This document shows, piece by piece, positions 13,401-25,900 of a stretch of DNA of 64,000 nucleotides. The stretch is from contig NC_054704.1 in assembly GCF_016097555.1 (NCBI RefSeq), forward strand, positions 93,484,653-93,548,652, read 5' to 3'. A program made the translations under genes and the position numbers. The stretch comes from Gigantopelta aegis (Eukaryota; Mollusca; Gastropoda; Neomphalida; Peltospiridae). Within the stretch, counting starts at the first letter, position 1. Every line of letters starts with the position of its first letter. The notes beneath the pieces were generated by a model. The model ran no database searches, was not told the origin of the DNA, and saw nothing but the letters and a program-made list of their open reading frames with translations.

Positions 13401-16400
13401 TATAATGCAGGCTACCATAATTACATTTTCCCCCACTTCTTTTTTTTTCTTCTTTTTTTTAACATTATACATGTACATGTATGTACTGAATATAACTTAA
13501 ATGATTTAAAAACTAATAACCCCATAAGAAATGTATGTTGTGAAAAATGAAATCCTTAAAATGCTATTACACTGAGATCTGTGAATGACACAATGAATGA
13601 AAATATAAATGCACTCATTATTAAAAATAATAATAATAATACACAGAGAAATATATGCATGCTTTGCTATGTTAAAAAGGGTATGTTGATTTTTGGCATG
13701 CTTTCTCAAGGGGCTGCAGTGTACCTGAATGTGGACTCATTCGGAGATGTACCCTTGGGACCATCCATGCTGGTGGACATGCAGCAAACTGGACGTAGGG
13801 ACAAAAATTTCTCTGCGCTTTTACTGTAAAGATCAAGGTCTTTGACAGACCTTCGTTGACTGACCATGACATGCGTGCAAGGGATAAGATACCTGAAAGA
13901 AACGAATCGGGTTACTGAGGCATGTCACTGGATAAACTGATATATGGGAATAAAAACCTGGACCCAGTTGTTCAAAACCTAGTTAAATTAACCCTGGGTT
14001 AGTCTAATATTCACTTTTAACTATTTTTGCACAAATACAAAATAAACTTTCGATTTGACTGTGTATGGATATCTTTGATTGTCCTAATTCATGTTTCCAC
14101 ATTATGTTTTCAGTTATTATTTGTATTGATTCAGTCCTTGGTTTGTGAACATTTCTGTTAACCACTGGTTAGGCTAACTAACGTTTCAAAAACTGGCCCC
14201 TGACCGTTTGTTTATAAAACTTAAAATTTTCAGAAATGGAAAATAAAAAAAGTTGACTGCAAATGCCTAATGGCAGGTGATATACATACCTGTGTTGCTG
14301 ATGTAAGTTTAAGTAAATCCTGGTAAATTGCTTATTATTTTTGTATTAAAACTGAAATGGTCAGATCAGTAAACAAGGTGTTGGATAAGTCAATATGTGA
14401 CTGGTACTTGCCCTGTGCCTAGTTAATTTTGTGAAGAATTTTTTGAACATCTGCATAATAACTAAAATTATACACGAAAATTAATATTCTTTACCATTCT
14501 TATATAAAATAATGTGTAATAATTTCTGTTAAACATTGCCGTAATAAACATTGTATTAAAAATATTAAAACTATGCTAGAGGTTTATGAAATGTATTTGT
14601 TTTCTTCCACCCATACTGTATTACATTTCCATAAGGTAAGGATAACAGTAGTGGAGTGCCTTAAATAGAATATTGTTTCATAATGTCTTAAAATTACTTC
14701 CTTTTTTTTTTTTACAAGATAATATTTTCAATGGAACAATAATTAACATCCAAGAAATTCATTTAAACCTTTCCGAGTTAATTAATATTTTACCAAATAA
14801 GGATAAAATATTTTTCTGTGGAATAAATTAAATTTTCTTTAAATATTGTGTAATGGAAAAGGTGATGGGAATGTGCTCAGGAAGGTGTAAATGCAGATCC
14901 TGTGTAATTTCTAACATCTGAAATCTTACTTAAACACAAGCTGGAACATGACATCTTCACAGTTCAAACTGATCAGTGTATTAAACAGCGATAAAGATAT
15001 CAACGATAGCTGAAAAACATAATTTAAAAAATACAATTCACACAGGAACAAAGCATTTGACTTCCTTTAAACAAAACTTGAATACAAAAGTTATAGCGCA
15101 GGGCTTCTAGATCATGGTAACCCCACTCCCATGGCTAGTGATATTCAATGTTGGGCTAGTAAATAACTACTATAGCCATGCCAGACGGCTAGTGAAATTT
15201 GTTTGTCAAATGTTGCAGTAAAGTCTATTTTGTGAATATGAATATCCTGCCCTCCACCCCAACTCAAATGTTAGTGTTTCCAAGCTATATCTCTCTCTTC
15301 AGGTGACATCCATGCAAATTTTACTATTATTTTAGTTGGGCTGGTGAATTTTTAATTGTGGCTAGTAAATTTTTAAAATCACTGATCCCATGGCTAGTGG
15401 ATTTTATAAAAATTCTAGAAGCCCTGTAGCCATTGTATTACATTGTATTGTAAACTTATACCGCCATGATAAACACACACAAAGAAATAACGTATTCACC
15501 ACATTTACTCTGAATACATCAATTATTGTCAAATGATTTACTACAGTCAATGGATTCTTGCTGCTGTATTATACACATACAACTATATTTCCAGTGCCCC
15601 TCAAGCAGCACAACATGAAAACATTAGCTGCTAAAATGTTATAGGGAAAAGAAAAAAGCTCAGCACATTTTAAACTATGGCTATTTATTATAACGTATTT
15701 TTTACACTTGGTTAGAAAGAAAACTCACCGGTGTCTATGCCTACCAAAAGGTCAGGTCAGGTCATAGGGTTTTACGTGCACATTCAGAACAAGCTGTTGT
15801 AGCACACACCTGTCATGGGCACAGGTACCGGCCTCAGCCAGCACCTTCGTTCAAGGCAGGAAAGGGTTGGGGTGAATAGGAGGGACTGCTCGTGCTGACA
15901 AGTGCATGGGAGCATTAGCAGCCCGACAGAGGTCGGCAGTGGGCGGGGACCTACCAAAAAGCAGCCATGGATCTTTTATATTCACTACCCAACAGAGAGG
16001 ACAGTACACACCATGGCCTTTATGTACCAGTCATGGTGCACCGGCTGGGACAGGATCCCACCCCCACTGAGCAGGATCGATCACATGACCTACTAACCTC
16101 TGTTAAAGATACGCACAAATTAGCTGAAAGATGTGCACACAGTGAAATTACACCTGCTAAAAATATTTGCTTTCATTATAATTTTTCTAAATTCATTGTG
16201 TTTCTCACTTTCTGGTGGTTATGGTGTTTGCAATAGCTGCAAATGCATAAATACAAACCAAACATTTTTGAAACTTAAGGTCAGTGACTTTAAAATTACA
16301 ATATCCAATTCTGATTCATGCACACAAATAAAAATTAAAACTTGGGTTTGTTTTCTCTTTTGATAAATACTTAATCTGACATCTGACACTTTTCCCCATG

Positions 16401-19400
16401 TTCCATGGACTTGCCCAAACAAGCCAACAGCCAATGAAATGGCTAAAATTTTCCACTGAGTCCATTTTGTTCTGATTATTGTGATAGCTACTTCCTTCTT
16501 TCCCCAGAAATCAGGGGCCTAATTCAATACTCTCGCAAATTCGTGATCTTGCAGGGCAATGCAAAAAGACTTGCAAAGAGGTTGCTTTGTTGCCTAGCAG
16601 AGCCTAAGAGACCTTTGTGAATTAGGCTCCAGGTTAAATCTGAAAACCAAACCTCTACATGCAGCATTCAGTGTGTCTTACCTTTGAGCTGGAGTTGATT
16701 CGTGTAACAAGTGAGTCGAGGATAACTATTTCATCATACTTCTCTGTCAAGATAAACTTCAAGACAGCCTTGATCAGCACAGGTTCCGTGATGTGGCGGA
16801 GAAACAGGTCCAGGTAAGCTGTGGCTGTCATCACTTCCTCTCGGGAATTCTGTATCAAGCAGAGAGTTTTATTCAATCAAACAAATAGTCATATCATTTA
16901 TAAGTCGACATCACCTCCTCTCGGGGATTTTGTATCAAGCAGAGATTTATTTAATCAAAACAAATAGTCATATCATTTATAAGTCAACATCACGTCTTCT
17001 CTTGGGAATTCTGTATCAATATCATATTATGAAATAGTGAGTAATTATTTAATATACTGAACACCATTGAAAACGCACCAGGGATAATACACTTACATTT
17101 TGGTATATTAATGCACTATAATTATTTGGTTATTCGGGGTTTTTTAACGTAAGGGTTTTATCTGTTTAATTAACAACAGACGCCGACATCAAAGTTCATA
17201 GAATTTTATTCAGTAATGAAAACTAGAGTGACTATCAAAAACGAAAAGTCAGTAATTTGTGTGGCCACCTCTAGCATTCACACACGCTAAGCAGCGTCGA
17301 CGCATGGACAGAATCAGCCTCTGGATGAGGTTCTGGGGTAACCTCTGCCATTCATCTTGGAGTGCCTGCTCAAGATGCCGAACGTTGTGAAACTGACGTT
17401 GGTGGAGACGTCGTCCTATCTCATCCCACAAATGCTCGATTGGAGAAAGGTCAGGGGATAGTGCAGGCCATTCCAGGACAGGTATGTTTGCATTAGCTAA
17501 AAACTGCATGGTTAATCTCGCAGTGTGCGCTCTTGCGTTATCCTGTTGAAAGGTGTGTGCAGTTCTGGGTGAGCAGCAAACTGGGGTGCGACAATTCTTC
17601 TCAAGACGTTATCGATGTAATACTGGGCTGTCACCATTCCATGGCAGACATGTAAAGGTGTTCTATGGTGATAACTGATTCCGCCCCAAATCATAACACT
17701 TCCGCCTCCCCATCGGTCAGTTTGGACAGCGCACTCATCTTGATATCGTTATCCACGACGACGCCAAACACGTAGTCCTCCATCAGCATGTCTAAGATGA
17801 AATCGAGATTCGTCGGAAAACAAGACACCTTCCCACTGCAGTCTATTCCAGTATCGATGACGATTACACCAGTTTAAACGTACATGTCTGTGACGTTGAG
17901 TAAGAATTGGCCCAACATAGGGGCGTCTAGTGTGCAATCCTGCTGCAAGTAAGCGGCGTCGTACAGTGTTTACGCTAACTGGACCATGTCTCCCTTGAAT
18001 CATAGGTGCTGTGCGGGCAGCTGGTTGTGTGCGATCACGTAAATGTGTGCGGATGATGTAACGAGCTTGTCTTGGTGTTGTAACCCTCTGTTGGCCAGGT
18101 CGTGGTCGATGTCGAGTGGTCCCAATTTGTTGTAAACGACTAAACAGTCTCGATATTGTTGAGTGATGACATCTAAGACGTTGTGCTATAGCGCGATTTG
18201 ATAATCCAGCACCATGCATCCCAACTGCTCTTTCGCGTTCTTGTGGTGTCAATACGGGCATTGTAATAACGTTTTGTCACATAAAGGAACAGTACAAAAT
18301 TACAGTGGCTTTTATAGGCCGTGATCTAAACTATCACAATTTGCACGCACAGTCACTTGTTGCACATTATTTTTCAGAAGTGCGACATGTGTTGCGTTTT
18401 GGTGACCATCTCCAGATTGTAAGGTTTTATGATTTATCGATAAAGTGCATTGTTGTAAAAGTTCATTATTTTAATTTCCTAATGGTAAATTAATAAGTTA
18501 CAGAATTTACAGTTCACAATTTGTGTGCATTTTCATTTAAAACGTATAACATTGAATACAATACCATGGTGCGTTTTCAATGGTGTTCAGTATATAACAA
18601 ATCAGTCATACCATTTGTATATCATTATCACCAATCTCGGAATTTCTGTATCAATATCATTATGAAACAGTGAGTATGATTTAATCAAACAAATAGTCAT
18701 ATCATTCATATGCTGTCACACCTTTTCTTGGAAATTCTTAAACAAATCAGTCATATCATTTACATGTCAACATCACCTCTCCTCGGAAATTCTGCATCAA
18801 TATCAATATCATTATCAAGCACGAGTATTATATAATCAATACATATAGTCTTATCATTTACATATAGTCTTATCATTTACAGACAGTCTTATCATTTAGA
18901 TAGTCTTATCATTTACATGCCTGCCTTTTATTAATGCCATGTCATTCCAGAATTTATCAAATCTGTTCCATTAGTTTTGACAGCCATTATTAAAAACATT
19001 CAAAATAATTAACACAAACTCATTATCAAACAAATATTCCATAGAATTAAATGTGATGGCTTCTTTAACATTGTCCAATGGTGCAATCTCACTTTACATC
19101 GGACATCATTAACAGTACTGTACAACACTTCTTATTTTCCCCATCACAATGGCACTTAAACAGGAAATGTCATCATTTACCGTCTTTTTTTAGACCACTG
19201 TGAATTAAATGTTGTGTAAACTTATTTATTGGTTAAATGCAAAAATAAATTCAGATAACCCATTTCATTTCTGCATGTATTTGTCAAAAATTAGGTTAAG
19301 CTTGATGCACAAAACAATCGTACTTGCAACTGTCAGAGGCTTGGGGTTTTTTATATATACAAACCTATAAGGCTTAATAAACATGTATGTACCACATGCA

Positions 19401-22400
19401 CGTGGATTCTGATAGACAGTAAGCATGCATATTTAAAGAGTTTGTACGAAATACATTCATACTTGTTTAAAGTATAACACTATCTAGTATATATTTCCAG
19501 CAAAAGGCACATACGAAATGCACATAAATCACAAGTGACATAAAACATAGCATGCTTATTCAGAAAATGGAGCTTAACAACAATAACCATTCAGCCTACC
19601 AATCTACATAATGCACTAACTGAATTGGTTAGGCATGTCAACTTACACAAACTTGCGTGCTTTTTGTTGTTATTTTACCAGAAGCTTTCAATGTGTACAC
19701 TAATAAGCATTATTAGCATTAATAATGCTTAGAAGCAAATCCTAATGCCTAGTTAACGATTTGTTTCTAATGAATTTATAACCAACATCCTCAACCCCTC
19801 CTCCCCCCTCCCCTCCCTCAAACAACATACCAATCTAGAATACATAACATAACAACAATGTATAGGCAGCAGATAAGATACCAATTTATTTTCCTTTAAT
19901 ACCACAAGCAAATTAAACAGCAAATACTGAACACATAATACAAGGTGAACAATGTATTCAGTACATTAACAATCTGCTAGTGGGATATACATGTATGTAT
20001 GGGAATATACGGCCCACACATACAACACACAGTATTTGTGAACAGCCATCCACATAGAATTAGCCTAGACCAGTACATTATAATTCTGTAGTTACTGTGT
20101 ATACATGTATATATATCATACTGATTATAAATATTACTGTATTTGTTTAAATTGTAAAACCAATTAGCCTCTACCCACACTGTAGGCTAACCATCAGAGC
20201 AAACTTATATCGCCACAATAAACACACACAAAGAAATAACACACTCAGCACATTGACTCTGAATACATCAATTATTGTCAAATATTTACTACAGTCAATG
20301 GATTCTTGCTGCTGTATTATACACAGACAACTATATTTCCAGTGCCCCTCAAGCAGCACAACAGGAAAACATTAGCTGCTAAAATGTTATAGGGAAAAGA
20401 AAAAAGCTCAGCACATTTTAAACTATGGCTATTTATTATAACATATTTTTTACACTTGGTTAGAAAGAAAACCCACTGGTGTCACAAAGGCTATGCCTAC
20501 CTAAAGGTCAAGTCAGGACATAGGGTTTTACGTGCACATTCAGAACAAGATGTTGTACTGCACACCTGTCATGGGCACAGGTGCAGGCATCGGCCAGCTC
20601 CTCCGTTCAAGACAGGAAAGGGTTGGGGTGAATAGGAGGGACTGCCCGTGCTGGCAAGTGCAAGGGAGCATTAGCAGCCCGACAGAGGTCGGCAGTGGGC
20701 GGGGACCTACCAAAAAGCAGCCATGGATCTTTTATATGCACTACCCAACAGAGAGGACAGTACACACCATGGCCTTTATGTACCAGTCATGGTGCACCGG
20801 CTGGGACAGGATCCCACCCCCACTGAGCAGGATCGATCACATGACCTACTAACCTCTGTTAAAAGATTAGCACAAATTAGCTGAAAGATGTACACACACC
20901 TGTCTACATGTATGATAGTTAATTTTGAAAATTTATTTCAAATTCTAAAGCTATCAATTTTCACAAATGATTTTCTTTTTTAAATAATAAAAAGTTTTGT
21001 TTAATGACACCACTAGAGCACACTGATTTAAATATTAATCATGGCTATTGGATGTCAAACATATGGTCATTTTTTACATGGTCACAGAGAGGAAACCCGC
21101 TGCATTTTTCCATTTGTAGCAAGGGATCTTTTATATGCACCATCCCACAGACAGGATAGTACATACCACAGCCTTTGACATACCAGTCATGGTGCACTGG
21201 CTGTGATGAGAAATAGCCCAATGGGCCCACCGATGGGGATCAATTCCAAACCGACCGTGCATCAATCGAATGCTTTACCACTAGGCTACATGTAAGTCCC
21301 GCCCCATGAAGTTTAAACACTGGAAAAAGTATTTGTGCAGATTTACTAAACTAAAGTTATTTATACTTATTATTATGCTTATATCCAAGGTTTCTGCCAA
21401 AAAGAAATTTTTGGGTATGGCACTATGGAATTGAATATTTACAATGTATGTGCTGCATGCACCTGCTGTCCCCCCAAAAGAAAATGGGTCAGGGTTAGGG
21501 TAATGATAAGTCATTAATTTTGTAAAAAGGTTAACTTAAAAAAATTTATATCTGCAAAAACATTTGGGTATGAAGCCATACCCGTTTTACTCTCTGGCAA
21601 AAACTCTGATATCCAATTAAGTTTTATTTACCAAGTTATTTTAGTTTCACCTTCCAACATACTTACCTGTATAGACCAAATATCAAATCACATCCTTTTT
21701 AGTGATGTGCATTAACTGTTGAATCAGTTCGGTTTCGGTCATAGAAGAAAAACCCAAAACTGTAATCGTGGAGACAGAAAAAAAAACCCACATACTTTCG
21801 GTTTTCCAAATTTGCCATTTTTAGCCTAGCTCGTCCAAAATGGAAAAAAAAAAATCTAGGTGAGTCAATACCAAAATCCACTTCTGGCAATAACCTGCCG
21901 AACAACTAATATTTTTGCATTTTGTGATGTTGATCTGCAAATTCGGTACACGTTTTGAACATCGAACAGTGTTGTTTGCAATGCAAACTCATCACAATTT
22001 TAACTTGGCGAAAATGAGGCAGAGTTCGGAAACCCCTTTTGTCTGTGAACATTATGTTTATTTTACCGCATTCATGTGATTTTTTCTTATGCAAAAGTCA
22101 TCCATGTTTATTATTTGTTTGAACCCTTAATTTGTATCTATACTTTATTATTTGTACCTGTATTTTCAGTGGGTTTTTAATATCGGCCATTTTTGTTAAT
22201 ATCCAAGACAAAAGATAGATTCACTGTTAACACTGCGATCTGAAAATGTTTTCTTTTTATCAAGATGACAATTAAGATAGATTGTTTGTTAATCAAGTTA
22301 ATAGAGTTTGTTAATAAATTGTTTGTAAAACGTTAATCAAGATTACAAACAAACACAATTACCATAATGTCAGCTATTCTTATCGTATTGTGTGACACTA

Positions 22401-22881
22401 CCCAAGGACTTGCGATAATGACCCATTTGAAACATCCGATTCATACCTACATATACACTTCGATCGAGGTATTCCGTTGAGGTTGTTTTTCCCTACTTTT
22501 TTTCCCCCACTACTTTTTTGTTTTAGATGCAAAATAAAATCACGCTGACAAATAGATTATTTTATATATGGAAACAAAATGTTCACAAAATTTAAGGGTA
22601 GGAATCTTGGGCTAGTGATAATATCTGTAGGCTGATGTATTTTTATATTTACTAACCCAGCTAACTAGTATTTTTTATTTTTTTAATAGACCCACAAGCC
22701 TGGAAAATGACTGTTTGACAAACTGTTCTTTTTTAGCTTTGTAAAGCTTTCTTATTGCCAAACCAAATTTTATTAAAATGTCAATAAAAACCGAAATCGA
22801 AACTCTACTCAAAACCAAAACTGGCAACCAAAGCCAAATTTTGTAACCGCACATCACTAATCCTTTTCAAGTGCAAAGATC

Positions 22882-22931
<50 letters not shown>

Positions 22932-25900
22932 ATCCAACATACTCAGACCAAATATATATTTCAAACCACAGCTTTTTAAAGTGCAAAGATCTTACATAAT
23001 ATTTTTATTACAAAATGTGAAAAACAACTTTACTTTTTTCTTTAATAATGATAAAAAGTCACAGTGTAACCATGCATACAAATATACAACCTACCTGTCA
23101 ACAAATGACTAATTTAGTGACCAAAGTGTATTATTTAATTTAGACTACAGCAGTGCACAATTGGTGCAAATGTTTGGTAATATCGTAAATATCATGGTTA
23201 ATTCATCAATATATTTATAAAAATAATTTCTAATTAAAGCCGCACACCCTAGTTCCATCCAGCGAAAATAAATTATAATTTGGTTAATCTATAAACCTGT
23301 AACACACTTAGATCACGTTTTTATCAAATGGAGTGAAAAAGCAGGTTTTATATCGATAAATACCATGGGAATCCCCATGTCCCAATTGCTTGAAATAATT
23401 TTGAAAGTTAGTATTCTGATGTCACCGGTAGATGTCGCTTGAAGCACAACAATGCCTATGTCACGACAAATTTCACAGACTTGGGGTGCGTTCGTTTCAC
23501 CTCTCCTGGACATGTTCCAACTGTTCTGTCCTGGTTGTATCCCCTCTCCAGATATCGTAAGACTTAGCAAAATTATTGGTTTTAAGGGTTTGTAACGTTT
23601 TGTATTGAGACACATACTTGTCTGAACTTTATTGTTACTGAAAATGTTCACGAACTGTGAAGAAAAATCTCACAAATGAACAACAACAAATCGGGATGTT
23701 GATTGCGCGAACCGTGCACGAGAAAACAAACCGAACCAAAATGATAACGGTCACGTGATATACCAACGTCTGTGACATTGAAATGGAAATATCCCCTCTA
23801 AAAATAGATTGGACCTCACTTGCTTAACGTTTTTTTCTCGACACGTCGTCTTGTGAAAAAATGAAAAAAAAATGAAAAAAATGCATTTCGTGGTTTTACA
23901 AACATCAGGATTACCAAAAAGCACTTCAGGTGAATGGAAATGTGTATTCTAAATAAAAAAATGGGGTTTAATAACGAAAAACAATGCCGTAATGGTTAAC
24001 AAATAGCAGTAACTAGGGTGTATCACTTTAAGAAAAAAATGTTTAAATACACTTGCTTTATACAATATATAATATACGTAATATATTATATAAAGCAAAA
24101 ATGTTGCAAAAACAAAAACAAAAAACTATTGTATGTTGCCTTCCCATTCCTGTAACATCATTTACTAATTCATGCATTTAGTGTGTTTACTGTCCACATA
24201 ACCTGTACATCATCAACTTATTATTTTGAATCAGCAAGGTAGCCTCATCTTCCATTTTTAAGTACATTGCAGAACTAAACAGGTAAGACATAAACTGCTC
24301 TCAATGTTTTGTCACTAAAGTATATAACCTCAGCAGCCAATATAATGTTATGAATGGTGAATCATTTTAAAAAAAATTATTCTAAATGTTAAAAAAAGGT
24401 ATTTTTGATTGTAGCTCAAGTAGGACTTACTTAATACTGATCTAGCATTCCCTAAATGTTAGCAATATCACATCAATACAAATTTGTTTCTAACGAGGTT
24501 GGTGCATAATTGCAACTTGAATATTATTCCTATCACACTTCTACATCAAACTGTCCCACCCAACTGTACTGTCTGCAAATTACCACATAATCAAGAATTA
24601 GTGTAAGAAATAAATATTTTAACAAACATGTTCATTGTAAGTAAAAAAATATATACACTCGAAACAAGCAATAATGCAAATGTAGACAGAAAGATGCAAG
24701 ACAGAAAGACAAAAAGCACATCATTCCCGAACAAATACTTAACGTGGTCTACTAACCGCGAACAGTTCCGTGTCTAGCAGTGGCAGAGGGAGGCCCGGGA
24801 TATCCTGGCCATAGAAAAGTCAACCATTCAGATTATCAAATAAGATGGTCAAGTTGTAACTGCTAATACAATTTTACTTAACAACTAATACCGTTCTGGA
24901 TATGTATATCGGTGATACATTGATGCGTATGCTAATATGATACAATGTTCAAGAAAATAATATCACCTGAAATATATATCCATCCAAATAGGGAAAACTG
25001 TCAGATATATCACTAAAAATCTTAGATTATTTTTTAACCATTTCCAGACAATATTGGCCATAGATGTTTGTATCAATCCAAACGATATCAGCCAAAGATA
25101 GCCCAGCATTTAGTATGTGAAAAAAAAAGAACAATAAGCCATTGTAAGATTCTGGCTTTAATGTATACTGTGTAGCCTCTGTGAAATATGATAACTTTGC
25201 TGTGATAAAACAGTGACTGCTTTTGCTATTACTAATAGTCTAAATACTATACACACCTGATGTAAAGCTGGTCCAAGGACAGGAATCAAGAAACCATTGT
25301 AGATGAACTTAATAAGTTGCTCCTTTACCAAGGGATGAGCAATCTGCAAATATTAACACATTTTATTTCTTTAATAAGTTATTTTTTTCTTTATAAACTA
25401 CTTAAGACAGTATTTTTTAAATTTATAGTATGATCAAAATAGAGGATGTGCTAAAGTCTGTATTCACTTCCTGTAAAATTAACTTAGTATGTAAAAACTA
25501 TAATGATATGAAGAACAAATGATACCACTTTGTAAGCGATATCATTTTGCTTAAATGTGTAGTTTTAGTTTTGCAAATTTTCTATGGGAAGACTTGCTCG
25601 GTTAAGTGTAAAACGAATTTTCCTGTTTGTATTGTTCTGTTGGTTGAAAAGAGAAACTTCTGGTCAAATGTTGACAGCTCCTAAACATGGCCATAAAAGT
25701 TTAACCTCCCATCTGTCATGTTGTTGCTGATGACTTGTTCAATTATTGCATGCATGTAATTTTTTTGGCTCCAATACAGATTTTTTCAATTCATTTACAA
25801 GACACACATTTTTAAGAAAATCAATTTTTATTTCTATTTGTGCTATGTAACTTTACTTCTTTGTAACTTTACTTCTTTATGTTCATTTTACCTTCCAAGT

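Larger units (their letters stand above)
16829..18930. repeat. ~80-bp tandem array containing the FHIP1 exon 4 acceptor, split by a Tc1 element
   Basis: Units begin 'catcac(t/c)tcctctcggg' at 16829, 16909 and 16988 (periods 80 and 79), and resume beyond the transposon near 18626, 18718 and 18770 in more degraded form, followed by short 'tagtcttatcattta' repeats to about 18930. Unit 1 is the real exon 4 acceptor plus seven codons. The acceptor AG is lost in unit 2 but kept in the units at 16988, 18626 and 18770. Confidence 0.88.

Noticed and set aside
20532..20852. 106-codon plus-strand frame
   Set aside because: Lies within SINE-C; the same frame appears in the other copy and reflects the repeat.
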